From Glycomyces sp. TRM65418 (GTDB lineage: Bacteria > Actinomycetota > Actinomycetes > Mycobacteriales > Micromonosporaceae): a DNA stretch of 64,000 nucleotides. The stretch spans positions 1-64,000 of the forward strand of contig NZ_JAJFAX010000003.1 of NCBI RefSeq assembly GCF_019710475.1, read 5' to 3'. The position numbers and the translations under genes are program-made. Position 1 is the first letter of the stretch, and each line of letters opens with the position of its first letter. The notes under the pieces are model-generated. The model made no database searches. It was not told the DNA's origin and saw only the letters and a program-made list of their open reading frames with translations. Below, in pieces: positions 38,553 through 46,536 of this stretch.

Positions 38553-40199
38553 TTGAGCACCGTGATCGAGGACCGCGACGCCGCCGAGCCGGTGCCCGCT
38601 CCGAAGCGCCGACCGGGCCTCCTCGTCGACACGCCCCTGGGCCGACGCCTCAGTCTCCCCGCCGCGCTCGTCCTCGCCGCCGCCTCCGGCCTCCTCGCCG
38701 TGCTCGCCTTCCCGCCGTATGGGATCTGGCCGCTCGCGGCCGTCTCCGTCGCCGGGTTCGGCGCCGCCGTCCACCGCCGCCGCCTCCGCGGCGGCCTCGG
38801 CGTCGGCTTCGTCTTCGGCCTCGCCTTCTTCCTGCCCCTCCTGGCCTGGTCCTCCACCCAGGTCGGCCAGTGGCCCTGGCTGTTCCTGTGCGCCCTCGAA
38901 GCCCTCGCCATGGGCCTGCTCGGCGCCGGCCTCGCCGCCTGCTCGCGCCTCATCGACGCCCACCGCTGGAGCTGGGCGCCCCTCACCGGCGTCGCCTGGG
39001 TCGCCCAAGAGGCCCTGCGCTCCCGCCAGCCCTTCGGCGGGTTCCCCTGGGGACGCCTCGCCTTCAGCCAGGCCGACGCCCCCACCGCCGCCGCCGCGTG
39101 GCTCGGCGGCGCGCCCTTCCTGAGCTTCCTCGTCGCCCTCACCGGCGGCCTCCTCCTCGCCGGCGGCTTCGCGGTCGCCGCACGGCACGCCGCGGGCCTC
39201 CGCAAAGCCGCCGCCCTCACCGCCGCGGCCGTCCTCACGGCGCTGGCCCCCCTGGCCCTCCCGATCGGGTCGACCGCGCCGGCCGGCGACACCGTCGACG
39301 TCGCCGTCGTCCAAGGCAACGTCCCCCGCCTGGGGCTGGGCTTCAACGAGCAGCGCCGCGCCGTCCTCGACAACCACGCCCAGGCCACCCTCGACCTCGC
39401 CGCCGCCGTCGACGCGGGCACCGCCGAACGCCCCGACCTCGTGATCTGGCCCGAGAACGCCTCGGACATCGACCCGCTCGCCAACCAGGACGCCTACGAA
39501 CGCATCAGCGAGGCCGCCGCCGCCATCGGCGTGCCGATCGTCCTCGGCGGCATCGTCCACAACGACGACGGCACCCTCGCGAACATGAGCATCGTCTGGG
39601 ACCCCGAGCGCGGCCCCGAGTTCATGTACTCCAAACGCCACCCGGTGCCCTTCGCCGAATACGTGCCCTACAAGGGCTTCTTCAGCACCGTCGCCGGATG
39701 GATCGACCCGCGCATGTCCGAGGGCCTCGACAACGTCGCCGGATTCGAGCACGGGCAGAACCCCGGCGTCATCCCCGTCGCCGGCACCGAGATCACCGGC
39801 CTCATCTGCTTCGAGATCGCCTTCGACGCCGAGACCCGCGACTCCGTCGTCGACGGCGCTCAGCTCCTGGTCGTCCAGACCAACAACGCCACCTTCGACA
39901 CCAACGAGGCCCAGCAGCAGCTCGCCATGGTCCAGCTGCGCTCCGTCGAGCACGCCCGGGACGGCCTCATGGCCTCCACCGTCGGCGTCTCCGGCTTCAC
40001 CGACCACACCGGCGAGGTCTTCCAGGCCACCGAGTTCAACACCGCCGCCGTCATCCAGTCGGATCTGCGTCTCTCCGACAGCTCGACGCCCGCCTCCACA
40101 GTGGGTATCCTGCCTGAAGCGGTCCTCACCAGCGCGGCACTGGTGGCCCTGGCCTGCGCTCTCGCACTCACCATCCGGCACCGCCGCAGCCAGACCTAG
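38553..40199 (+). CDS. lnt: apolipoprotein N-acyltransferase Lnt
   Basis: The 548-residue membrane enzyme adds the third acyl chain to lipoproteins. Six to seven transmembrane helices occupy about 30-245, followed by the extracytoplasmic nitrilase-like domain with the E-K-C triad: Glu in LVIWPENAS, Lys in MYSKRHPVPFAEYVP and Cys in GLICFEIAF. A final transmembrane helix lies near 520-540. The start is TTG at 38553, supported by GAGGAG 9 nt upstream; the next in-frame GTG is too far from it. Downstream ppm1 begins 12 bp after the stop; in mycobacteria these two activities are one fused protein. A TAGGCT box at 38480 may be the promoter. Confidence 0.94.
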   Translation: MSTVIEDRDAAEPVPAPKRRPGLLVDTPLGRRLSLPAALVLAAASGLLAVLAFPPYGIWPLAAVSVAGFGAAVHRRRLRGGLGVGFVFGLAFFLPLLAWSSTQVGQWPWLFLCALEALAMGLLGAGLAACSRLIDAHRWSWAPLTGVAWVAQEALRSRQPFGGFPWGRLAFSQADAPTAAAAWLGGAPFLSFLVALTGGLLLAGGFAVAARHAAGLRKAAALTAAAVLTALAPLALPIGSTAPAGDTVDVAVVQGNVPRLGLGFNEQRRAVLDNHAQATLDLAAAVDAGTAERPDLVIWPENASDIDPLANQDAYERISEAAAAIGVPIVLGGIVHNDDGTLANMSIVWDPERGPEFMYSKRHPVPFAEYVPYKGFFSTVAGWIDPRMSEGLDNVAGFEHGQNPGVIPVAGTEITGLICFEIAFDAETRDSVVDGAQLLVVQTNNATFDTNEAQQQLAMVQLRSVEHARDGLMASTVGVSGFTDHTGEVFQATEFNTAAVIQSDLRLSDSSTPASTVGILPEAVLTSAALVALACALALTIRHRRSQT

Positions 40200-40211
40200 A
40201 AAGCCGAAGCC

Positions 40212-41003
40212 ATGAGCCAGACCCCGGACCGACACGACACCGGCAGAGGCACCGGTCCGGCCATTGTGGCCATTCCGACGTACAACGAGCGCGACAACCT
40301 CGAGACCACCGTCGCCGCCGCGCTCGACGGCTGCCCGCAGATCGACGTCCTCATCGTCGACGACTCCTCGCCCGACGGCACCGGTGACATCGCCGACGCC
40401 CTCGCCGACGCGCACCCCCAGGTCCACGTGCTCCACCGCGCCGAGAAGCAGGGACTCGGCGCGGCCTACCTCGCCGCGTTCGCGTGGGCCGCCGAACACG
40501 GCTACGCCACGGTCGTCGAGATGGACGCCGACGGCTCCCACGACCCCGCCGACCTGCCGCGGCTCCTCGACGCGCTCGACCGCGGCGCCGACGTCTCGAT
40601 CGGCTCCCGGTACGTCCCCGGCGGCTCGGTCCGCAACTGGCCCCTCCACCGGCTCGCCCTCTCCCGCGGCGCCGGGATCTACACCCGCGCCCTGCTCGGC
40701 CTGCACGTCCAGGACGTCACCGCCGGCTACCGCGCCTACCGCCTCGACGGCCTCCACAAACTCCAGCTCGACACCGTCAACTCCGTCGGCTACTGCTTCC
40801 AGATCGACCTCACCTGGCGCGCGGTGAAAGCCGGGTTCACCATCACCGAGGTCCCCATCGTCTTCACGGAGCGCCGCGCCGGCGCCTCCAAGATGAGCGG
40901 AGCGATCACCGTTGAGGCCCTGTGGAATGTGACGCGATGGGGTCTCGCCCACCGCGCTCGCCAACTGCGGCGCGCGTTCCGGCGTGGCAGAATCGAGGGG
41001 TGA
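40212..41003 (+). CDS. ppm1: polyprenol monophosphomannose synthase (Ppm1/Dpm1)
   Basis: The 263-residue GT2-family transferase moves mannose from GDP-mannose to polyprenyl phosphate, giving the donor for lipoglycans and protein mannosylation. [40 protein letters not shown] and the catalytic DxD in [12 protein letters not shown], then [21 protein letters not shown] and [11 protein letters not shown]. It has no transmembrane anchor, so it probably relies on Lnt for membrane association, as reported for split actinobacterial pairs. fxsA overlaps its stop by 4 nt. Confidence 0.95.
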   Translation: MSQTPDRHDTGRGTGPAIVAIPTYNERDNLETTVAAALDGCPQIDVLIVDDSSPDGTGDIADALADAHPQVHVLHRAEKQGLGAAYLAAFAWAAEHGYATVVEMDADGSHDPADLPRLLDALDRGADVSIGSRYVPGGSVRNWPLHRLALSRGAGIYTRALLGLHVQDVTAGYRAYRLDGLHKLQLDTVNSVGYCFQIDLTWRAVKAGFTITEVPIVFTERRAGASKMSGAITVEALWNVTRWGLAHRARQLRRAFRRGRIEG

Positions 41004-41524
41004 CCTACCAGCAGCCGCCCGCGGCCCCGAAACGGGCGCCGTTCGCCCTCCGGCTCGCGCTGGCGGTGTGGGTCGTCAGCGAGGCCGCCGCCTTCTTCGG
41101 CCTCGCCTACTTCATCGGGATCTTCTACACGATCCTCGTCTCCGTCGGCACGACCTTCCTCGGCGTCGTCCTGGTGCGGTACGTGGGCGCGAGGTCCTTC
41201 CGGGCCGCCCGCGACTACCTCAACTCCGGCGGCGACCCCTCCCGCGAACTGCCGAACGGCTCCGCGATCGCCGGGGCCGTGTGCCTCATCGTCCCCGGCT
41301 TCGTCACCGACCTCATCGGCCTGCTGCTGCTCTTCCCGCCCACCCGGCTCCTCTTCCGGGGCCTGGGCCGGTGGATCGCCGCCCGCACGCCGGTGATGCG
41401 CTTCGGCGGCGGCGACGTCATCGACGGGGAAGTGATCGACGAGCGCGATCCCGACGCGCCGGTCAAGTACGACGAGCGCTACGGGCACGGCGACGGGCCC
41501 CGGTCGATCGACCAAGGCCCGTGA
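41000..41524 (+). CDS. fxsA: FxsA-family membrane protein
   Basis: 174 residues. After about 15 hydrophilic residues there are two adjacent membrane helices ([28 protein letters not shown]), a cytoplasmic segment with [13 protein letters not shown], a third hydrophobic segment [23 protein letters not shown] typical of FxsA, and an acidic tail. In E. coli the homologue modulates exclusion of phage T7; its function in actinobacteria is not established. The GTG start overlaps ppm1 (GTGA), making it the third gene of the lnt unit. Convergent with rbpA, only 22 bp between stops. Confidence 0.88.
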   Translation: MTYQQPPAAPKRAPFALRLALAVWVVSEAAAFFGLAYFIGIFYTILVSVGTTFLGVVLVRYVGARSFRAARDYLNSGGDPSRELPNGSAIAGAVCLIVPGFVTDLIGLLLLFPPTRLLFRGLGRWIAARTPVMRFGGGDVIDGEVIDERDPDAPVKYDERYGHGDGPRSIDQGP

Positions 41525-41546
41525 GTCCTGCTTCCGTTACGCCGCT

Positions 41547-41888
41547 CTAGCGCTCGCCGCGGCGGGCGCGCATCTCCTGCAGCCGCTCGTCGAGGATCTC
41601 TTCGAGCTCCTCCATCGAACGGCGCTCGAGCAGCATGTCCCAGTGGGTGCGCGGCGGCTTGACCTTCTTGGTCTCCGGCTCCTCGCCGTCGACCAGCTTG
41701 GCCGTCGAACCGTCGAGGCGGCACTCCCACGTGAGCGGGATCTCCGCTTCGACCGCGAAGGGCACCTCGAACCGGTGACCCTGCGGGCAGACGTAGTCAC
41801 GTGTCTGGCGGGGAGCCAGCTCCGTGTTCCGGTCCGACTCGTAGCTGACGGCGCCGAGACGGGAGCCCCTCAGCATTCTGTCGCTCAT
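41547..41888 (-). CDS. rbpA: RNA polymerase-binding protein RbpA
   Basis: The 113-residue actinobacterial transcription factor binds principal sigma factors and stabilises the open promoter complex. Start MSDRMLRGSRLGAVSYESDRN, the core with two cysteines (YVCPQGHRF and TWECRL), the basic linker KKVKPPRTHWDMLLERR and the C-terminal sigma-interacting helix SMEELEEILDERLQ. The ATG at 41888 is chosen because family members begin there; a GTG four codons upstream is also possible. The 496-bp gap to the Hsp70-like gene carries regulatory repeats, including a palindrome (41908-41921) close to the start. Confidence 0.96.
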   Translation of the reverse strand: MSDRMLRGSRLGAVSYESDRNTELAPRQTRDYVCPQGHRFEVPFAVEAEIPLTWECRLDGSTAKLVDGEEPETKKVKPPRTHWDMLLERRSMEELEEILDERLQEMRARRGER

Positions 41889-41907
41889 GTTCCCCTGCAC
41901 TTCCTTT

Positions 41908-41921
41908 GAGCAATCTTGCTC
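41908..41921. promoter_or_regulatory. palindrome GAGCAA-TC-TTGCTC in the rbpA leader
   Basis: A perfect 6-bp inverted repeat 20 bp upstream of the rbpA start codon, in a position to act on initiation or as a leader hairpin. Confidence 0.4.
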
Positions 41922-42090
41922 TGAACCACACTGCCGGCCCGGTCAGCCCTGAGCCGGCGCCTGTCCCCACTCGACGACGCTCGCGAGTCGTGAATTCGGC
42001 AACTCGATCACGCCGATGCCTGGGGTTTCGCTTCGTACAACGCCGAGACTCCGCCGGGTTCTTCCGACGCGCCCTGACCGACGCGGACCT

Positions 42091-42139
42091 TCAAGTGTGG
42101 CCCGGCACGATCGCGGCCGCCACACACGTCCACTTGAAG
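42091..42139. repeat. inverted repeat CTTCAAGTG / CACTTGAAG in the rbpA-Hsp70 gap
   Basis: Perfect 9-bp arms (42091-42099 and 42131-42139) separated by 31 bp. Both arms are followed on the plus strand by GTG or AAGTGTG-like sequence, so the element also reads as a degenerate direct repeat (AAGTGTG twice). It lies in the middle of the 496-bp gap. Confidence 0.45.
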
Positions 42140-42235
42140 TGTGACACAACACCGGCCCCGATCCGCGCGGGCGAGCGGGTGAGATGCCGCTCGCCCCGTC
42201 CGCGCCCGACCCGGACCGGACACCAGGGGACGCCC

Positions 42236-42267
42236 GGCTCATTCGTCCGCGGAGGGACGAAGGAGCC
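42236..42267. repeat. stem-loop in the rbpA-Hsp70 gap
   Basis: GGCTC + TTCGTCC pairs with GGACGAA + GAGCC, interrupted by one A/G mismatch, with a 6-nt loop. It lies 118 bp before the Hsp70-like start and 50 bp before its likely -10 box (TAAGGT, 42320-42325). The rest of this gap shows no supportable ORF. Confidence 0.5.
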
Positions 42268-42384
42268 GCGAGCGCCACGTGAACGCCGATCGGGTCGCAT
42301 CAGGCGGGGAGGGGCCCAGTAAGGTGTGCTGCAGACTCGGCACCCCAACATCTCGCAAGCATCGCCGAGGAGGAGAGTTCTCAC

Positions 42385-43740
42385 ATGCACGTGCTTGGAA
42401 TCGACTTCGGAACCTCGAACACCGTCGCGGTGCTGCGTTCGGCCGACGGACGCGTACGCCCCCTGCTGTTCGACGGCGCTCCGATCCTGCCCTCGGCGGT
42501 CTACTACAACTCCGACGGCCGCATGCTCGTCGGCCGCGACGCCGAGCGCAACGCCCGCATGGACCCCGCGCGGTTCGAGCCGAACCCCAAGCGCCGGATC
42601 GACGACGGCTCCCTGTTCCTGGGCACGTCCGAGATCCCCGTGCCGCAGGTGTTCGCGTACGTGCTCCAGCAGGTCGCTCTGGAGGCGCAGCGCCAGGCCG
42701 GCCAGATGCCCGGCCAGGTCCGCCTCACCCACCCCGCCCGCTGGGGCGAGCGCCGCCGGTCCATCCTCGTCGACTCCGCGCGCCTGGCCGGGCTCCCGGC
42801 CCCGCAGCTCATCCCCGAGCCGGTGGCCGCGGCCTCCTACTTCACCTCGGTGCTCGGCACCGCCGTCCCGCCCGGGCGCAGCCTCGCCATCTACGACCTC
42901 GGCGGCGGCACCTTCGACGCCACCGTCGTGCGCCGCACCCAGACCGGCTTCGAAGTCCTCGCCGAAGAGGGCATCGGCGACATCGGCGGCCTCGACTTCG
43001 ACCACGGCATCGTCGAGCACCTCGGCAAGACCTACGGGAACTCCCACCCCGACGACTGGAAGCGCCTCCTCAGCCCCGCCGACGACCGCGACCGCCGCTA
43101 CCGCCGCATGCTCTACGAGGACGTGCGCGGCGCGAAGGAGACGCTCTCGCGCACCGCGAGCGCCGACATCCACCTGCCCGCGCTGGAGGTCGACGCGCAC
43201 CTGACGCGCGCCGAGTTCGAGGACATCGCCCGTCCGCCCCTGGAGCGCACGGTCGACTGCCTCCAGCGGGCGATCGGCGCCGCCCGGATGAACCCGGCCG
43301 ACCTCGTCGGGATCTTCCTCGTCGGCGGCTCCTCGCGCATCCCGATGATCTCGCAGCTCATCCACTCCAAGCTGGGCGTGCCGCCGCAGACGTTCGAGCA
43401 GCCCGAGACGGTCGTCGTCGAAGGGGCCGTGCGCGCCGCCTCCGGCCCGGGGCCCTCCGAGCCGCCGATGAGCCGCCCGACGTCGGGCGGCCCGGTGTCC
43501 CCGGCCGGGCACATGTCCGGCCCGCGCCCGCCGGTCCAGGCGCCCGTGCAGGCCCCGCAGATGCTGCCGCCGCAGACGAGCTACCAGGCGCCCTCGCCGG
43601 CCCCGCAGCAGGCCTACCAGCCGCCGCAGGCCCCCGCGAAGCGCCCGCTCCACCAGGAGCCGGCCGTCCTGGTGACCGGCGCGGCGATCGTGATCCTCAT
43701 CGTGGTCTTCATCGTGCTGCTGTCCGCGATCCTCGCCTGA
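42385..43740 (+). CDS. Hsp70-like ATPase with Pro-rich linker and C-terminal membrane anchor
   Basis: The 451-residue protein has an N-terminal actin/Hsp70-type nucleotide-binding domain (about 1-350): phosphate-1 VLGIDFGTSNTVAVLR, IPEPVAAA, phosphate-2 LAIYDLGGGTFDATVV and adenosine-binding GIFLVGGSSRIPMI. Instead of a substrate-binding domain it has a Pro/Gln/Ala-rich stretch (about 355-420) and one transmembrane helix at the very end (about 427-449). It is therefore a membrane-tethered DnaK relative, of a type common in actinobacteria with unknown clients. Strong ribosome site GAGGAGGAG 9 nt before the ATG. Not in an operon with dnaJ or grpE. Confidence 0.88.
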   Translation: MHVLGIDFGTSNTVAVLRSADGRVRPLLFDGAPILPSAVYYNSDGRMLVGRDAERNARMDPARFEPNPKRRIDDGSLFLGTSEIPVPQVFAYVLQQVALEAQRQAGQMPGQVRLTHPARWGERRRSILVDSARLAGLPAPQLIPEPVAAASYFTSVLGTAVPPGRSLAIYDLGGGTFDATVVRRTQTGFEVLAEEGIGDIGGLDFDHGIVEHLGKTYGNSHPDDWKRLLSPADDRDRRYRRMLYEDVRGAKETLSRTASADIHLPALEVDAHLTRAEFEDIARPPLERTVDCLQRAIGAARMNPADLVGIFLVGGSSRIPMISQLIHSKLGVPPQTFEQPETVVVEGAVRAASGPGPSEPPMSRPTSGGPVSPAGHMSGPRPPVQAPVQAPQMLPPQTSYQAPSPAPQQAYQPPQAPAKRPLHQEPAVLVTGAAIVILIVVFIVLLSAILA

Positions 43741-43820
43741 GCCGGTCCCTGGACGATCGCGCATCCATCGTGGCGTCTCAGCGATGGGCGCGGGGCCGTT
43801 CACGGACTTGACTGGGGGAC

Positions 43821-44672
43821 ATGAGCAATGAGAACCACACCATTCTGATCGTCGCCGCGACCGGCAAGGTCGGCCGCCGCCTCACCGCCCGCCTCGCCGA
43901 GGCCGGGCACGACGTTCGCCCGGTCTCCCGCAGCACGGCGATCCGCTTCGACTGGCACGACGAGAGCACCTGGTCGGCGGCGCTCGAGGGCGTCCACGCC
44001 GCCTACCTGATCCCGCCGGACGAGCCGATCCCGGCCGAGGCGTTCGTCGCCGCGGCCGAGCGGGCGGGCGTGCGGCGCCTGGTGGCCCAGTCGGGTCGGT
44101 GCATCCACGTGCTGGCCGAAGCCGTCGGCGTCGGCCCCGAGGCGATCGGCATGTACGCCCTCCAAGAAGCCGTCCGGGCCTCCGACGTCGAATGGACCGT
44201 GCTGCAGCCCAACAACTTCAACGAGAACTTCAGTGAAGGCGACTACCACGGCGCGCTCCTCGCGGGCGAGCTGGCGCTGCCGGTGGAGGGCACAGTGGAG
44301 CCGTTCATCGCCGTGGACGACATCGCGGCGGTCGCCGCCGCGGTGCTGACCGAGGACGGCCACCACGGCCGGATCTACGAGCTGAGCGGCCCTGAGGCGC
44401 TCACGTTCGCCGACGCGATCGAGGTGCTGGCGAAGGCCTCGGGCCGGCCCATGGCCTTCCGCGTCGAGACGCCCGAGGAGCACGCGGCGGTGCTGCGCTC
44501 CGCCGAGCTGCCCGAGGACCTGGTCTTCTTCCTCGACGCGATGTACCGCGTCATGCGCGAGGGCGCCCTCGGCGAGGTCGCCACCGGCGTCCAGGACGTC
44601 CTCGGCCGCGAGCCGGTCGCCTTCGCCGACTGGGCGGCCCGGGCCGCCGCGGCCGGCGCCTGGAAGGACTGA
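43821..44672 (+). CDS. NmrA-like NAD(P)-binding oxidoreductase
   Basis: The 283-residue atypical short-chain reductase. The Rossmann start TILIVAATGKVGRRLTARL carries the GxxGxxG-type nucleotide loop in the form AATGKVG; no Tyr-x3-Lys catalytic pair is evident, as in NmrA/azoreductase-like relatives. RRLVAQSGRC and WTVLQPNNFNENF follow the family pattern for substrate-side loops. It may act as a quinone reductase or redox sensor. GGGGGA lies directly before the ATG. Followed by a strong terminator. Confidence 0.85.
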   Translation: MSNENHTILIVAATGKVGRRLTARLAEAGHDVRPVSRSTAIRFDWHDESTWSAALEGVHAAYLIPPDEPIPAEAFVAAAERAGVRRLVAQSGRCIHVLAEAVGVGPEAIGMYALQEAVRASDVEWTVLQPNNFNENFSEGDYHGALLAGELALPVEGTVEPFIAVDDIAAVAAAVLTEDGHHGRIYELSGPEALTFADAIEVLAKASGRPMAFRVETPEEHAAVLRSAELPEDLVFFLDAMYRVMREGALGEVATGVQDVLGREPVAFADWAARAAAAGAWKD

Positions 44673-44682
44673 CCGCCGGGCC

Positions 44683-44718
44683 GAGGCGGCGGCGCCCTCT
44701 TCGGGGCGCCGCCGCCTC
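44683..44718 (+). terminator. terminator of the NmrA-like gene
   Basis: Perfect 14-bp arms (44683-44696 with 44705-44718) with loop ctcttcgg. Confidence 0.8.
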
Positions 44719-44749
44719 AGTCCGCCTCGGCCGCGGCGCGGTCGGCGAG

Positions 44750-44766
44750 GGGACGGAGCCCGTCCC
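44750..44766 (-). terminator. short hairpin beyond the CGCGDDYC protein gene
   Basis: GGGACGG pairs with CCGTCCC across a 3-nt loop, 30 bp past the stop of the minus-strand gene. Confidence 0.5.
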
Positions 44767-44796
44767 GAGCGCCCGGATGGTCGGTGCTGACCCGCC

Positions 44797-45123
44797 TCAG
44801 GCCCGACCGTCGCGCCGCGCCATCGCGGGCCGGTCGAGGATCTCGACGTACACGATCCGCTCGTGCACGACGTCGAGGATCAGATCGCCCTCGTCGGTCG
44901 CGAGCACGACGTTGCGGTGCCCGGGCCCGTACGGCGTCCCGGGCGGATGCTCGGCGGTCCGGATGCTCTGGCAGTAGTCGTCGCCGCAGCCGCACTCGGC
45001 GACCAGCCGCAGGTCGCGCGCGTCGATCGCCAGGCTCCGCTCGCCCGACGCCTCGAGCAGGCGGGTCAGCTCGTCGACGAGCTCGGGGTACACCGCTCGC
45101 ACGAGCGGATGCTCGTCCTCCAT
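44797..45123 (-). CDS. conserved hypothetical protein with CGCGDDYC motif
   Basis: The 108-residue cytoplasmic protein starts MEDEHPLVRAVYPELVDELTRLL and carries the tight motif ECGCGDDYC at about 65-73, then RTAEHPPGTPYGPGHRNVVLATDEGDLILDVVHERIVYVEIL. Similar small proteins with CGCGDxxC occur widely in actinobacteria; the three cysteines might bind a metal, but no function is known to me. The ATG is preceded by TATGCT with 6 nt between and lacks a ribosome site (leaderless type). Divergent from the beta-lactamase-like gene and its upstream ORF. Confidence 0.75.
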   Translation of the reverse strand: MEDEHPLVRAVYPELVDELTRLLEASGERSLAIDARDLRLVAECGCGDDYCQSIRTAEHPPGTPYGPGHRNVVLATDEGDLILDVVHERIVYVEILDRPAMARRDGRA

Positions 45124-45219
45124 ACGCGAAGCATAGTGGCGTCCGCTCCGGCGGGCCGCGGTGAGCGGCCCGCACGCCTGCGATCGGGCAGCGGCCGGCG
45201 CGTCGGCTAGCATCGGCGC
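45124..45219. promoter_or_regulatory. divergent leaderless promoter region
   Basis: Minus strand TATGCT (45135-45130) ends 6 nt before the ATG at 45123. Plus strand TAGCAT (45208-45213) ends 6 nt before the GTG at 45220. Confidence 0.5.
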
Positions 45220-45297
45220 GTGCGACTCACGCTTGAGGTGGACGGCGAGATCCGGAGCCGCCGGCAGATCCCCGACGACGGCGGGACCCGACCGTGA
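45220..45297 (+). CDS. leaderless 25-codon upstream ORF overlapping the beta-lactamase-like gene
   Basis: GTG at 45220 is placed 6 nt after a TAGCAT box. The reading frame runs 25 codons (VRLTLEVDGEIRSRRQIPDD then GGTRP) and its stop overlaps the next start as GTGA. There is no other start codon near the promoter for the downstream gene and no ribosome site before the GTG at 45294, so translation of the large ORF probably depends on ribosomes finishing this short one. The peptide has no recognisable domain. It might instead be a chance frame, with the larger gene starting elsewhere. Confidence 0.5.
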   Translation: MRLTLEVDGEIRSRRQIPDDGGTRP

Positions 45298-46151
45298 TCG
45301 ACGAGTTCTTCGAGCCGCTGGGCGCCCAGGCGTACGCCCACATCCGCGACCTCGCCGACGGGCGCGGCATCGGCGTCCGCGAGACGGAACCGGTCATCAT
45401 CGTGTCCGTCGTCAAGCTCTTCATCGCCTGGGAGTTCCGCCGCCAGGTCGAGGAAGGCCGCATCGACCCCGCCGCGCCGATCCGCGTCACCGCCGCCGAC
45501 CGGCTCGGCGGCACCGGCACCGCCGGATTCCGCTACGACTCGCAGATCGCCGTCTGGGACCTCGCCGCCCTCATGATGGAGGTCTCCGACAGCACCGCCG
45601 CCGACCTCGTCGTCAAGCACATGGGCGCCGCCGCGCTCCGCGGCCTGCCCGCCCGCGTCGGACTCAAGGGCACCCGCCTCGTCGGCTCGCCCCGCACCAT
45701 CCTCGAGGACGTCGCCCGCGACCTCGACGTCTCCGACCTCGAAGCGCTCGCCCACGTCCTCGAGAGCGGCGCGGTCTCCACCGAGGAGCTCCGCCGGACC
45801 AGTGCCTGGGACCCCATGCGCACCAACGTCTCCACGCCCGCCGACCTCACCGCGTTCCTGCGGCACGTCTGGAACGGCCCCGAACCCGTCGCCGCCGACG
45901 TCCGGCGATGGATGGGACGCCAGCTCACCGGCGGGCGCCTCACCCGCCTCGCCCCCAGCGCCGTCAAGTCCTACGGCCGCTCGGGCTCCCTGCCCGGATG
46001 GCTCAGCGAGGTCGCCGTCTGGGAGTGGCCCGACGGCCGCCGCCACGCGATCGCGGTCTTCGCCCGGCCCACCCGCGGCAACTTCCGGGAGATCGAACTC
46101 GCCATGAGCCGGGCCGCGCTCGCGCTCACCGAGCGGTTCGGCGCTCAGTAG
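45294..46151 (+). CDS. beta-lactamase/penicillin-recognising-type serine hydrolase
   Basis: 285 residues with the class A beta-lactamase fold. S-x-x-K motif SVVK at 38-41 (nucleophile Ser38), SDS at 98-100 in place of SDN, and the third box replaced by YGRSGSLPG, where KTG is expected. No signal peptide or lipobox is present, so the protein is likely cytoplasmic. With the changed third box and lack of export, antibiotic hydrolysis is doubtful and another esterase or amidase role is more likely. GTG start overlapping a 25-codon ORF. The 3' end overlaps the convergent LysR-like gene by 7 bp. Confidence 0.8.
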   Translation: MIDEFFEPLGAQAYAHIRDLADGRGIGVRETEPVIIVSVVKLFIAWEFRRQVEEGRIDPAAPIRVTAADRLGGTGTAGFRYDSQIAVWDLAALMMEVSDSTAADLVVKHMGAAALRGLPARVGLKGTRLVGSPRTILEDVARDLDVSDLEALAHVLESGAVSTEELRRTSAWDPMRTNVSTPADLTAFLRHVWNGPEPVAADVRRWMGRQLTGGRLTRLAPSAVKSYGRSGSLPGWLSEVAVWEWPDGRRHAIAVFARPTRGNFREIELAMSRAALALTERFGAQ

Positions 46152-46453
46152 ATCGCGCTCCACGGGCGCGGCGGGTCCACCGGGTCGGTCTCGGCGGCCC
46201 GCCTCACGAGGGTGCGCATCCGCTGGTGCTGCCTGAGCAGCTCCGGGGCCTCGCGCATCAGCACGTGCCCCGCGGGCGTGAGCGTCACCTGCCCGCCGCC
46301 CCGGTCGAACAGCGCCGCGCCGAGCTCCTTCTCCAACCGCCGGATGCGCTGGCTCAACGGCGGCTGCTCCATTCCCAGGCGCTCGGCGGCACGGCCGAAG
46401 TGACGTTCCTCACCCACTGCCAGGAAGCACTCCAGGTGCCGCATGATGTCCAC
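46145..46453 (-). CDS. LysR-type DNA-binding domain protein (truncated or free-standing)
   Basis: 102 residues comprising only the LysR winged helix: MDIMRHLECFLAVGEERHFGRAAERLGMEQPPLSQRIRRLEKELGAALFDR matches the family start, followed by LTPAGHVLMREAPELLRQ, the beginning of the linker helix. The roughly 200-residue effector domain of LysR regulators is missing. The stop lies inside the 3' end of the converging gene. It could be a remnant or a constitutive mini-regulator. A GTG 6 nt after TATCGT is the start. Divergent from the metallo-hydrolase pair, with a palindrome in between. Confidence 0.72.
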   Translation of the reverse strand: MDIMRHLECFLAVGEERHFGRAAERLGMEQPPLSQRIRRLEKELGAALFDRGGGQVTLTPAGHVLMREAPELLRQHQRMRTLVRRAAETDPVDPPRPWSAIY

Positions 46454-46462
46454 GCGGCAACG

Positions 46463-46500
46463 ATATCAACGCCCGTATCAGCCCATAGCCGTGTTGATAT
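46463..46500. promoter_or_regulatory. divergent operator ATATCAAC-N22-GTTGATAT
   Basis: Perfect 8-bp inverted repeat (46463-46470 and 46493-46500) in the 83-bp gap between the LysR-like gene and the metallo-hydrolases. Spacing and position fit a LysR-type regulator controlling both itself and the divergent operon. The left arm overlaps the -10 region of the LysR-like gene. Confidence 0.6.
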
Positions 46501-46536
46501 TGGACGGAACGAGCCGTTCCGGCTTGACTGTCGGGC

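Noticed and set aside
41906..42322. 138-codon plus-strand frame between rbpA and the Hsp70-like gene
   Set aside because: No ribosome site, Arg/Pro/Thr-rich, and it overlaps three inverted repeats; judged non-coding.
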